Shown: positions 23,396 to 34,500 of the stretch, piece by piece
Position numbering within the stretch: the first letter of the stretch is position 1
Layout of the letters: each line of letters begins with the position of its first letter
Position numbers and translations under genes: made by a program
Assembly (NCBI RefSeq): GCF_030272615.1
Contig: NC_081413.1
Location: forward strand, 16,688,285-16,752,284
Reading direction: 5' to 3'
Length of the DNA stretch: 64,000 nt
Origin: Cryptomeria japonica
Lineage: Eukaryota > Streptophyta > Pinopsida > Cupressales > Cupressaceae
The notes under the pieces: generated by a model
Databases searched by the model: none
The model's input: the letters and a program-made list of their open reading frames with translations, nothing else
Told to the model about the DNA's origin: nothing

Positions 23396-25034
23396 CCTCC
23401 CTACTAGCTGAATAAGATTGTCTTAGGCTTAAAAATTGTTACTAGTTTGACTAAATCCCGTAATCCTAATCTTAATCTAATTAAAAAATGGGACTCTTTG
23501 GTGAATGTTTGGAGGAAGCTCTTTGAGATTGTGGGAAAGGAAAAGGTCATGGATAGAAACAAGATTGATATCTTCTGCATAAAAAATTGCTTGGATTAGA
23601 GTAACAATTACATGATAACACCCCTAACATTCTCTTGGAGGCAAGCCTCATTAGAACCAAGTCTTTACTTTGGAAACTACAAAATTACAAATTCTAAGGC
23701 CAAAGACTTGTGCCAAGATGAATTGGTTACATCAAGGGGATAGAGAGTCTTAAGTATTTCTTTAACCTTATAAGACATAAGAAAATTAGGGAGGCAATTG
23801 GACCAATTGTAGATAATGGGAATCTCTCTAATGATCCCAACTTCATGAAAAAAGCCTTTTTCTCCTTTTTCAGCCAGTTAATTACTTCAAAGCAAAAAAT
23901 TAAGGCTATTGAGGCTAGAGAATTTTGCCTCAAAATGATTCCAAAAAAGGTTAGTATAGAGGATGCTAACATGTTGGATATAGATTTCTCCTTGCAAGGA
24001 ATTGACATTATCATCAAATCTCTAGCCAATAGCAAATCCCCTAGTTCTGATGGACTTACTATAGAATTTTACAAAGAAAATGTTGAGTGGATAGGTTCAA
24101 AACTTCTTGAGGTTTATAATGTTACATTTTAGTACAATTCTTTGTGACAACATTAACAAAGGTATCATTAAATTAATCTCCAAGGAGGGGGATAAAACTC
24201 ATAAAAAAGTGGAGACCAATCACTCTATTGAGTGTCTCCTATAAAATACTAACAAAAACCTTGGTTAGGAGACTAACAAAGGTTCTTGGAAAAGTTATCT
24301 TGGTCACACAGACTGGCTTTATTAAGGGTAGGTATGTTTTGGACAACCTTATCACAAGTTGGGAAGGGATGCATTGGGCAAAACAGGATAATCAAAATGT
24401 TGCAAAGGTTCTTTTAGACTTTGCAAAAGCCTATGACAAGGTAGAGTGGCAGTTTGTGTTGGAAATGTTACATGCAATTAATTTCCCCTCTAAGTTCTAT
24501 AGATGGACTATTATTCTTTAAAGAGATTCTTTCATTGTTGTGGATGTCAATGGTGAGCTTACTGACCCCATTATGCTTTAGATATCTATCAGGCAGGGTT
24601 GTCCTATAGCTCGTACATTGTTTTTTATTGCAATTGATGACCTCCTTTATGTGCTTAGAACTAATCTTTTGTCTCCTCTTAAGGGCATTAGGCTTCCTAA
24701 CCATGAGGTCTTACTAAATGCTCAATTTAGATATGGCATGACGTTGTTTATTGAATTGTTCAAAGACAACTTTGATAATACTCATAAGAGATTGGAATCT
24801 TCTGCTCTACTTTTGGCTCCAAGATTGCCCCTCATAAATTTACTATAATTGGATGGTCTCATAATGCTCCTAGTTGGTTCAAAAGAAAGGGTTGGTGGTG
24901 ATCTAATCCCCATAAAGTGGTGAGCTACCTAGGTATCCCTTATGTTGTCTCCCCCTCCCTAAAAGACATGTGGTAATGGCTCTTTTAAAAAATTGAAAAG
25001 AAGCATCAAAAGTGGAAAACCGACCTATTGTCTT
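23396..25034 (+). pseudogene. LINE ORF2, reverse transcriptase domain, broken and interrupted
   Basis: Motifs in order: NSKSPSSDGLTIEFYKE, WRPITLLSVSYKILTKTLVRRL, TQTGFIKGRYVLDNL, VLLDFAKAYDKVEWQFV and SIRQGCPIARTLFFIAID. The catalytic block, usually F-A-D-D, is degenerate (QFRYGMTLF, about 24725-24755). The frame runs on to about 25030, where the Gypsy 2 LTR begins, and resumes at about 29115. Confidence 0.82.
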
Positions 25035-26711
25035 GATGCAAAGCATCCAATACACACAACCTAGGGGATATATTTCACCCAACTCGCCTATTCAAATAGG
25101 TAATTACTCTTCACAAGGCTACAAGAGCCTCACAAGGTTACTAGGTGCTCATATGGCTTCAACACCCCAAAAGAGAACCCTTGTAAAACCATTGGAAAAC
25201 ATTAGAATAGGTTCATTTAACTTGCTCAAGGTTAGTTTGGAACTCTCCCACAACTAGACCACACCAAACCCTCAAACACCTACTCACACAAGCCTATCTC
25301 CAACTAGGGGTCCATCTTGTCCATAAGCACAACTCACAATGCCAAGTAGATATGCACCAACCCAAGGGACATAAATACAACTCTAAGGAGACTCCTCTTG
25401 ATGGAAAAACCACTTTTCTTCACCCTCCCATCCACCCCGAAGGTCATAGAGAAAAGCTATTGTAGCAACATTGTCTCATTGTGACAGTCACAAGCAATTA
25501 GGACAATCATAATAATCTAAGCCATTTCCTCTCTCTAGGGCTTCCTAACACCTTCAAAGGTCACTAAGGACTCCCACACACCTTCCCCAAGTGTCATACA
25601 CTAACCAAACCTATCCATTGGATCATATTCTCAAAATCTCGGTCCATTAGTTCATTAGGACAACATACTCAGTTTTAGGACAGTCATAAAAATGGTGAGC
25701 CAATCAAGGGCCACAAATACTTGATTAGGGTATGTACTAACCCCTCACACCTCTCCAAGCCTTCAACCAACCTATGGGAGCCCAATCTTGCCCTTATATC
25801 AACCCACACATCACCAACTTGCTGCCATTTTCAATCTGAGACACAAAATCAAATTTTGTGCCTCTCTTAGCATGTGCCAACTTGTGCATGGAACCCTGCA
25901 TCAAAAGGAAAGAAAAATATACATTTAAAAGGGTCATCCCATCCAATGGCATGGGTTTTTAATGATGGGATGACCAAAAAATACATTATTTTAGGTCACT
26001 GGTTACCCTAGCAACGGTTTGTGATTGTTTGCACCAAAACTTTAATAACTCTCTCAAAACAAAGTGAAAATGAATGAAACCAAAAGAGAATTATAGAGGA
26101 TTCATCCCTATAACATTTTCAATAGGTTTCCAAATAAAATTATCACATTTCCTTAATGAAAAATGCAATAAAACAGACTGTTACGCCTAAAAAATTATGA
26201 AAATGCAGGGTAAAACTTCACAATTTATTGATTGTGCTTCATTACATCATCTAACCGACCCTTTGGTCGATGAAATGTATATATAGGTTTTACCTTCCCT
26301 CCAACATTCATAACTGAATTTTGAAAGTTAGCAACAATAATGCATTGACAACTTTTTGTAAATAATGACAACTTTGATCAAAACTAGTCATAGACCAAAA
26401 CTAAGATCACCATGACTCTTAGACCATTACAAATAGGATTAAGGAGGTCCAATAGACCCTCCCACATGTTGAAATCCTTCACTTGACACCTTGGTATCTA
26501 CTTACCCAATATTAACAATTTTGACAATTTCTTGACAACATTGGGACAACAAAACTACAAATTAAATTCAAACATAACAAAATGGTAGCATGGACCTTAT
26601 TACATAAAGAATGGTTTTTCAAGAACTTATTCCATCTAAATATGTCATGGAACTTGAAATATCTCATGGTGGCCAAATAGAAACACATGACCAACTAGGT
26701 GCTCCTGCACC
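25035..26711 (-). repeat. 3' LTR of Gypsy element 2
   Basis: About 1.68 kb. The minus strand begins TGGTGCAGGAGCACC at 26711 and ends TTGGATGCTTTGCATCA at about 25035. Its last 400 bp are repeated at 28704-29110. A polypurine tract (TTAGGGGGGG on the minus strand, 26716-26725) adjoins it. Confidence 0.78.
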
Positions 26712-26750
26712 ATACACCCCCCCTAAGGGAAAACTCATGTCGGGCCAATA

Positions 26751-27125
26751 CTTGTCAGATTGAACATGAAGGAATCTCTTTTACTCTACTTCCATTGAAA
26801 GAGGTTGTAGAAGATCAAAAAAGAGCAGCAAAGGTCATCATGTTGGGTAGTAAGGAGTTTGTGAAGGTGATTGAGAAGGAATCAAGCCAAGTTATAGCCA
26901 TCTCAAGGCTTGAGCATACTAGGACAACAAGGTTGGATGATGGAGTGTTCATTGGGGCAATGTTTTGTCTATTTGTGGAGGAGAAAATCAGGAAACCAAA
27001 AGAGGTTGCAAGTATAGAGGGTCTAATCCACAATGTGAAGACTAAAGATGACATGGAAAGAGTGCAAGTGCAAGTGCCAATTGACACCTCTAGGTGTGAA
27101 CCAAAGATGGCAATGGTTTCTAAAC
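26751..27125 (+). pseudogene. inverted fragment of the Gypsy protease-RT linker
   Basis: The plus strand reads EHEGISFTLLPLKEVVEDQK, then KVIMLGSKEFVKVIEKE and QVIAISRLEH. In Gypsy elements of this group that segment lies just after the protease (compare KDGVTFRIQSLVEG ... REKEFLATL in element 1), on the same strand as gag. Here it faces the other way relative to gag and protease at 27140-28628, so an inversion, with loss of everything between it and the 3' LTR, has occurred. Confidence 0.65.
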
Positions 27126-27129
27126 CCAT

Positions 27130-28628
27130 TATATCTGACATGTGTTTGTCACATGGCCATGGCCTTCCAGGTAGAGGATGACAACAATCCATAGGTAGAA
27201 TGTCACAAAGAACCCTATCCTTATATGCACCAATCTGAAACTCCACAGATGCTTGTTCATTTACCATGATTGATTGATTATCATTTAACCGAGATACCTT
27301 ATAAGGTGTGCCATGAGAGATTCCTTCCAAATTCAGTTTGTCTACCATATCTTGAGACACTATGTTATCGATGCTACCTGAATCTACCACTACCTTACAT
27401 ACCTTGCCTTTGCATTTACAAGTGTTCTTGAATAGGCTTCTTCTTTGGCTGATGTCTTGCTCCTTAGGTGTCTTCAACAAAGTTCTTTTCACCATCAATG
27501 ATTCCCCTAATTCATGATCAACATATCTAGTTGGAGAGTTGACACTCTCACCCTCTTCTTCTTGTACCAATTTCACTCTCTTTTCACTTATCCTTTCTCC
27601 ACCACTTGATGTGGATCCTTGCCTTTCAAGACACTTAAATGTTGGGTGTCCAATCTCTTGGCAATTGTAGCATCTGCCTGTGAATGTGCTAGAACTTTTA
27701 CCTCCTCCAAATCTGCCCCTAGAACCTTTGAATCCACCTCTTTGATCAACAACTTGGTCCTTGCCTTTACTTCCATCTTCTTGGTCTTCATGGGACTGTT
27801 TGGATGTAGTGAAGGATCCTCTACCCCTCTGATTGTTGCCTCTTCCTCTCATGGACTTGTCTTGCTTCCTCTTCAACTTGTCCTCGGTCTTGATTAACAA
27901 CTTATAGCATTCCTCCACCATCCTTGGTGTAATGAGACTCAACTCATCTTGGATGTTGTATCTCAGACCATTGAGATACTTTGCCACCGTCTCATCTTCA
28001 TCTTCTTCATGCTTTGTCCTTATACTCAATTTGTAGAACTGTTCAGTGTAGGCTTGCACATCTAGGTCCTTTTGCTTAAGGTTTTGCAACCTCTTGAACA
28101 ATTGAACACTATAATCACTAGGGAGGAATTTCCCTTTCAATTTTGCCACCATTCTATCCCAATTTATCTTGGTTTTCTCTCTCGTTCTCCTCTTAGTTTT
28201 CACAAACTCCCACCAAAGCAATGCATGCCCCTTCAGTTTTGACTTTGCTATCTTCACTTTTTGGTCCTCTTGTACATCCTCACAATCAAAATGATTGTTC
28301 ATAGCCCCTATCCAATCCAAGAGCTCTTCTCAATCTAACTTCCCTCCATACATGGGTAAGTCTACCTCAGTCTTATGACTTTCACTCTTGATTGCCTTCA
28401 AAAGCCTAGCCATCCTCTCTTCTTTAGGGTTCACTTGCTCCTCTTGCTCCCCTTGGGCTTCTCCTTCTTCCTTTGCTCACTCACATCCCCTGTGACCTCA
28501 CACCTCCTTTGGTTGGCTTCCAAGGCTTCTATTCTAGCAGCCATTCTTTCTTACAATTCTCTCAACTCCCGAGCATGCTTTTCTTGGAGTTCAATAACCT
28601 CTCTTACAATGGCACTCTTTGGAGGCAT
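27130..28628 (-). pseudogene. gag: gag and protease of Gypsy element 2
   Basis: Starts MPPKSAIVREVIELQEKHA at 28628. The gag core is open from 28320: DWIGAMNNHFDCEDVQEDQK, HALLWWEFVKTK, LQNLKQKDLDVQAYTEQF, then an Arg/Gly-rich stretch and the zinc knuckle CYNCQEIGHPTFKC. The protease follows with VCKVVVDSGSIDNIVSQDMV (D-S-G intact) and GRPW. Two stops or frameshifts lie between the start and 28320. After about 27140 the open frame continues only because it reads the inverted segment antisense, so those last 110 or so residues are not real protein. Confidence 0.85.
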
Positions 28629-28686
28629 CTTGTATTCACTCTCCTCTCAACCTTCAACTTCCACCTTCAAGGAATCTACTCCCTTT

Positions 28687-28700
28687 GCTCTGATACCACT
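28687..28700 (-). promoter_or_regulatory. primer binding site of Gypsy element 2
   Basis: The minus strand reads TGGTATCAGAGC, a perfect initiator Met-tRNA type site, three bases after the LTR end at 28704. Confidence 0.85.
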
Positions 28701-28703
28701 TTG

Positions 28704-29110
28704 ATGTAGAGCATCCAACACACACAACCTAGGGGATATCTTTCACCCAACTCGTCTATTCAAATAAGGTAACTAGGTGCTCATATGGCTTCAACACCCC
28801 AAAAGCAAACTCATGCCTTCCAACCCTTGTAGAACCATTGGAAAACATTAGAATAGGTTCATTTAACTTGCTCAAGGTCAGTTTGTAACTCTCCCACAAC
28901 TAGACCACACCAAACCCTCAAACACCTACTCACACAAGCCTATCTCCAACTAGGGCTCCAACTTGTCCATAAGCACAACTCACAATGCCAAGTAGACATG
29001 CACCAACCCAAGGGACTTAAATACAACTCTAAGGAGACTCCTCTTCATGGACAAACCGCTTTTCTTCACCCTCCCATCCACCCCAAAGGTCATAAAGAAA
29101 AAACTTGCAA
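28704..29110 (-). repeat. truncated 5' LTR of Gypsy element 2
   Basis: It matches the plus-strand segment 25035-25460 of the 3' LTR (for example CACACAACCTAGGGGATAT at both places) for about 400 bp and then stops. LINE sequence resumes at about 29115-29125. Only the promoter-distal end of the LTR is kept. Confidence 0.72.
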
Positions 29111-29114
29111 CACA

Positions 29115-30180
29115 ATGTCAATTGGACTTGGTGTTGCTTGCCAAAAAATAGAGGGGGCTTGGTCGGAAGGACTTGAGACTACAAGGGGCTGCTCTTGCCT
29201 CTAAATGGATTTTTAAAGCAATTGAGGGTGACGAGCCTTGGAAAGTTCTAATAAGGATTGATCTGGAATTATCTACACCAAAGAAGGGGAAAATGTGACA
29301 AGACATACATATCTATGACAAAATGTTTGGCCAAATTGAAGTTAAAGTTTTTGGCTCACTCATCTTTACCACAAAATGGAAGGCATGGACTCAAGTTAGG
29401 CATTTAATTTCTAATGGTAGGGCCATGGACATTTCAACTCCTTATGTGATTGCTAACAAATACATTTGGTCGAACATCCCCTCAAATAGGAAATCTTTGG
29501 CCCTCTCTCAAGGGTTTTCATCCAAGGTATGGAATTCCCTTAGGGTGAAAGTCATGGAAGATTTATTGATTAATGGTACCATGGGCTCTCTGGATCAGTT
29601 GACACTTAAGTATGGATTGCCTAGGACACAGAGAAAACATACTCGATGCTTTGCAGTGGTTGGGGGACTGGTTACCTAGGAAATCGATCAAAGACACAGA
29701 TCCTACAAGCAAACTAAAGTGGTAGGACGGCTCTAAACTAAATCTTGTCTCAGTAAATAAAATCTATTGCATGCTGGTTGACTCGAGAGAGGTTTATAAC
29801 TGGCTTAACTCTACTTGGCAAGTAACCTAGCCAAAAACTAAATAGGCTAAATAATTTGACCATCTGTGGCACAATAATTTTGAACCCAAGAAGATTTGTG
29901 TTTGTTGGCTCCTAATTTTGAAAAAGTTAGTTGTTGGTCATGCCTTGTTAAATTATGGATTGTCTGTTGGAACTTGTGATTTCTGCTCTCTTCTTGAGAC
30001 CTAAGAACACCTCTTTTTCTGGTGTAAATATGCTCTGGCATTGTTGTCTTTGTGGGTCAACCTGGTATTTGTAGGTCAACCTGTTAACTAGATGGATCCT
30101 AATGGTTTTTCTTGGCATAAGATTCTTGCTGGCTGTGGATGTTTTTGATACTGATTTGAATAGGTTTTGGCTTACTTTGT
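29115..30180 (+). pseudogene. LINE ORF2, C-terminal part with zf-RVT region
   Basis: This continues the protein interrupted at 25035. Recognisable parts are KWIFKAIEGDEPWKVLIRID (about 29200-29260), TKWKAWTQVRHLISNGRAM and VWNSLRVKVMEDLLINGTM. The zf-RVT region follows with a KICVCWLLILKKLVVGHALL-type block and CDFCSLLET plus HLFFWCKY (about 29890-30030), where C-x2-C ... H ... C are visible. Several frames and stops are involved. Confidence 0.75.
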
Positions 30181-30780
30181 CTAATGAATTTTTTGGTTTT
30201 TACAGAAGAAGAGGATTGAAGAGGTAATTCAGAACAAAAGAAGACATTTTACTAAGTTCAATAGTGAACTTGCCTGCTTGACTATCATGTTTCAGGTCAG
30301 CAGTAATAGAGATAGCTAAGGATTGCTTCATGATCCTGCTCGAGGGAATAGCAATAGTTTGCAAATCATAAGTGAAGTCTGCACATTTATTCCCTCATGG
30401 GAAAAATAACTTAAATAAGGAGGAACTGGAGTTGCTCAACAAATATCGTGAAGAACGAAAGATCGCCAAACCAGAGGCTCAAGAACGGACCAGGGAAAAG
30501 ATGAAGCCTACTGTTAAGTCAGTATTAAAGGACATTGATGCGAAGCTTCTTGGACCTCCATTAGGAACAGAAGACAATGTTCATGCTGACTGCAACAGCA
30601 AAACTATAGGCCCTTGGTATTAGAAATGACTCTTTTATTAGAATGATATAGATAGCTTAATAAGTACAAACTTGACTATAGTTTTGACTTCTTTATTGGT
30701 GATGATCTCTGTTATCATCTAGACTTGCAACCCCCATTTTGTACTTATGATTTTGTGAACTATTATCAATATAAAAAAAA
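30181..30780 (+). other. LINE 3' region with an 83-codon reading frame and A tract
   Basis: The stretch 30372-30623 is open and encodes a Lys/Glu-rich peptide (NKEELELLNKYREERKIAKP ...). I do not recognise it; it may be the end of ORF2 or unrelated. The LINE ends with an 8-A tract directly before the duplicated target sequence. Confidence 0.4.
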
Positions 30781-30792
30781 TAACAAGATTCT
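30779..30792 (+). repeat. target-site duplication of the LINE, 3' copy
   Basis: AATAACAAGATTCT, identical to 17223-17236. Its first two A bases overlap the A tract, so 12 bases are unambiguous. Confidence 0.75.
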
Positions 30793-31403
30793 AGTGTCAC
30801 TGTCAATAGAGCTGCATAAATCTCACTTTCTTTGATTTCATGTTACTGTGTTGCTTTTAAATCACCATCGTTGTCAATATTTTGTGAAAACTTCAAGACT
30901 AAGCACGATGTGTATTTGAATGATGCACTTCAAAAGGTCCAACAAACCAATTTGGAAATCGTCCCCATCAAAAACAAGAAAATCTACTCAAATCTTGAAA
31001 CCATTTTTGTTTGACTTCTACGTTATGGAGCACAAAATTTATAGATCTCTGTGCTTTTACTATTATGTTAAACAAAAAGAAAAGTTCAGTTTCTAGAGTA
31101 ACAACCACTGCAATATTTTGGAATAATTTTACAAAATAGTTATTAACAGATAAACTTCTTTGGGGAATTTTATTACACATTATTCTAATGACAAGGGCAT
31201 AAAATTTATTTAAGCAGAACCTGTTGTAGAAATATATGAGGCCAAGTACAATTACAAACTCTCTAAAATGATGCATAAAATGCATTTGCTGCCATAATTT
31301 TCTAGTGAAGCTATATTGCCCTTCAAACTTTATATATGAAAGTTCAAAAACTTGAATATTTTCAGCAATGACAGTAAGGAAATCATATAAGAAACCACCC
31401 AAA
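30793..31403 (-). other. 3' flank of ACX4, probable 3' untranslated region
   Basis: AT-rich sequence downstream of the ACX4 stop codon. No other gene is visible. Transcript end signals cannot be fixed by eye. Confidence 0.4.
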
Positions 31404-31541
31404 TTATAGCTTTGCTCTTATTCCTCTGCTAACAGGTGGTGCTTTAAAGCTTGCAGTTCCAGTAACTTCACGCCCTGTTACCAATGCATTGATATCATAT
31501 GTTCCTTCATATGAGTATATAGGCTCCAAATCACAAAATGC
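31404..31541 (-). CDS. ACX4: ACX4 exon 12 (residues 385-429 and stop)
   Basis: Acceptor TGTGCAG|GCA. Encodes [40 protein letters not shown] and IRAKL, then TAA at 31406-31404. Glu in YEGTYD is the expected catalytic base. AKL is a type 1 peroxisomal targeting signal; Arabidopsis ACX4 ends SRL. Confidence 0.95.
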   Translation of the reverse strand, partial: AFCDLEPIYSYEGTYDINALVTGREVTGTASFKAPPVSRGIRAKL

Positions 31542-34500
31542 CTGCACAAACCATACATATTGATATTAAGTGAAAAAAGAACGTGTACACTTTAACTAAC
31601 TGCTGTACAACTCATACCTTAGCCACTAAGAAATCGGCCAAGATTCCATTGCCACCAAGCAATTCTCGTCCTAATGACACTGTTTCCCTTGCACGTAAGG
31701 TGTTCCATGCCTATTAAAAAATCCAATATGTCACCCATTTGTCAAAACAGTAAAACATAAACTATACCTTAATTTGTGCTTATAGAGAGTTTACAACATT
31801 TTGCATTACCTTGGCTAAGCTGGCATGCCCTGGAGTCATTTTCCCACCTTCATACAACTTGCATAGACGCCACCCCATCAGGGCCATTGCCTGAATGTTT
31901 CCCAGCATACGAACAAGTTTTTCTTGGTTTAGTTGGAAAGAACTCAAAGATGCTCCAAATTGCTTACGCTCTTGTAAATACCTGCACAGTGAAACAGATA
32001 CAAAGGATTGTTCCCAGCAATTTGTGTGATGCAAAATCAATACTGAATTAAAGTAATTCTATATCATACCTATGACACATATCATACACGCCCATTGCAA
32101 TTCCTATGGGCTGCCATGCAACCATTATACGGGATACAGCTAGAACCTGCAACACAATGAAAATTGAATTTCACTCTTTTAAAATGAGGCACATAAACGC
32201 AGGAATAAAAACAGTGCTTCTTAATTAAGCAAAGAATTTTATAAGAGGAAACAGAAAAATTCAAATAGATCCATGGTTTAACAAGAGATGTTTACTTCAA
32301 AAATTCATACAGAACATATCTCTATATGAAGATTTCCAGTAGATTTTCAGAGAAATCCTAATGTATTAGGCAACTCTTAGCATACCTTGTTTGTATCTTG
32401 AAAAGAATTGATGCCTGTCAACCTATCCTCGTCAGGAACAAAAACTCCCTTCATAAGAATATCCCCATTCTGAACAATTCTCAACCCAATTTTATTCTCT
32501 ATCTTTGATACTTTCAATCCAGGAGTTCCTTTCTTAACAATAAACCTGTAAAATTCAATATCTATTAACATATCAGTATTCTGGAACCAATTAAAGAGAT
32601 CTTGCAAAAAAAACATGGAGTTGTTATCCATACAATAAAGGTATCAGAATCAAGAAATAGAACAAAATCCACACTCCACCACAAGAACCTACGATAAAAT
32701 AATGAATCTTCTGTGAGCAAACTAAAAATAAAATGGTAATTGATAGACAAAACATTTAGCGAGTTAATAAAACATGCAATCGTGGATTTATATAGGCCAA
32801 TATGGTAATCATATGGTTATCACTAATATCATAAGCTAAGAAATTGGGAAATAAAAATCTCTTAACGCTAAAATAAATTTTCTCAGCATTCTGAAATGGA
32901 TACAGCCATGCTGTCTATTAGCTTTATCTGCTTGGTTGATGCATCTTTGTCTGATGTTTATTTGTGATATTTGTAATACATAAAATTTTCACTTCTGAAT
33001 ATCTAGCATGTTTAGTGTTTATCCATTTTGGGTTCACCCCTGTTTGTTAATATCTTTTGTTGTAATGCTTTTAGCTTGTAGCTCTCTCTTGCTAGAATTA
33101 ATGGTTGTACTTTCGAGTCCCATTAACCCAAATTTGGTTGTTTGTGGGCATTAATATACTCTCTTCCTAATGAATCTATCATATTGGATTCTGTTTACAA
33201 TTAACCTCCTTTTCGCTTAAGTTTTCCTCAAATTATCTTAACTTAAGTTCAGGAAATTTTACTAGAATGCTACCATTGTACAGGATATTATCTTTCTCAT
33301 TTATAATCCTATTTAAAACATGATTGACAACAACAATTTTTAAATTTTTTACCCAGTATCTGCATGGTAGCAGTCATTTTGTGATTCTTATAATTTCATA
33401 AGATAATCTTTTCAAAAAGCAATGTTGCTATTAATTTAAGAGTACTTATAAACACCCTGTAATTTTGTAAATAACTGGGTTGCCGGTTTGGGTTTGGGTT
33501 CAGATTCGGGTTCGAGGACCCGGTTTGCCGGTTCAGCAAAATTTTGAAAATGGGTTTTGGGTTCCTTAGTACAAAAACAATGTAAAAAATATACATACAT
33601 ACATACATACATATATAGCCTAGAAGCATGAATTGAGATATTGAGATTACAATATCACATAGCATCATATAAACAAAAAAACCACCATAAACATGTAATC
33701 ATAGCATATATACTTCAAGATCAATATCAAAATAATAATATCGAGTTCAAATGTCATTGTTTCAAGTTTCAACAATTGGAACTTCTAACTTTTAACTTTT
33801 AATCATCAACATCATCATCATCATCATTGACATTAGATGATATAGGAACATTAGATGAAGCACAAGCAATGCCAGTGCCACTTGCACTTGCACTTGCACT
33901 AATACTGTTCTTACTTTTTGAGTCCTCAAATGCAATATGTTGAAAAGTGGAAGCATCCAAATTAGTATGCTCTGACTCTATATTCCACATCTTCGTCTCC
34001 CCTTGCTTGAAGTCATGTTGTTTGTGTGAAAGGAGACGCAACACCAAAACCAGGTTGAGGGTGAGAGAGTAGGGGTAGAAAGATAGGTGTAAATCTTGAG
34101 GGGAGAGGAGAGAGTGAGATAGAGAGAGGTCGAGAGAGGGGATAGAGGAAGAGTGATAGGGAGAGAGATAGGTCTAGAGTTCAGAGAGGATAAAGTGAGT
34201 GAGATAGAGAGAGTGAGAGAATGCTAATAGGAGCCTACTAATTACTGAAATTTGACTGTCTGAAAATTTATAATATCTTCTAAAATGTAGAATTTGCATT
34301 ACAACTCCTAAAGATCTGAAACCACTCTCAAACATCCTGCCAATATATATTTAAATGTTATATTTTGGGCAAGTCTGTGTGAGTCTCGTCTCTATGGTTT
34401 TAATGGTCACTTTTAGGGTTCCTATGGCATTGAAGTCAAACTGAATACCAAAAAAGGTTTAAAAATTGCAAAACTTTGTTTGTTTTTGGCACCTAGGCAT

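Larger units (their letters stand above)
25035..29110 (-). mobile_element. Gypsy element 2, rearranged, inserted in LINE ORF2
   Basis: On the minus strand it has part of a 5' LTR (about 29110-28704), a Met-tRNA-type primer site, gag and protease, then a segment in the opposite orientation (about 26751-27125), a polypurine tract and a complete 3' LTR (26711-25035). No reverse transcriptase or integrase is present, so it could only have moved with help from a relative. The LTR start TGGTGCAGGAGCACC is identical to that of Gypsy element 1. The upstream part of the 5' LTR is missing, so the element is truncated at that side. Confidence 0.8.
17237..30778 (+). mobile_element. L1-type LINE, inactive, carrying nested hAT and Gypsy insertions
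   Basis: A non-LTR retrotransposon with, in order, a 5' leader (17237-17494), ORF1 with zinc knuckle, ORF2 with apurinic endonuclease, reverse transcriptase and zf-RVT region, and a short A tract (30773-30780). The 14-bp direct repeat AATAACAAGATTCT flanks it, as expected for target-primed insertion. Two later insertions split it: hAT at about 18873-22400 and Gypsy 2 at about 25035-29110. Without them the LINE is about 5.9 kb, a normal full length for plant L1 elements. Both ORFs have numerous stops and frameshifts. It lies tail to tail with ACX4, ending about 610 bp from that gene's stop codon. Confidence 0.85.

Noticed and set aside
26815-27130. C-terminal extension of the Gypsy 2 gag/protease frame
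   Set aside because: The plus strand here encodes a recognisable Gypsy linker, so the minus-strand frame is antisense read-through after an inversion.
27619-27897. Plus-strand frame opposite Gypsy 2 gag
   Set aside because: It is antisense to the zinc-knuckle region and has no motif of its own.
30968-31402. Minus-strand 144-codon frame adjoining the ACX4 stop
   Set aside because: It lies in the probable 3' untranslated region and shows no family motif.
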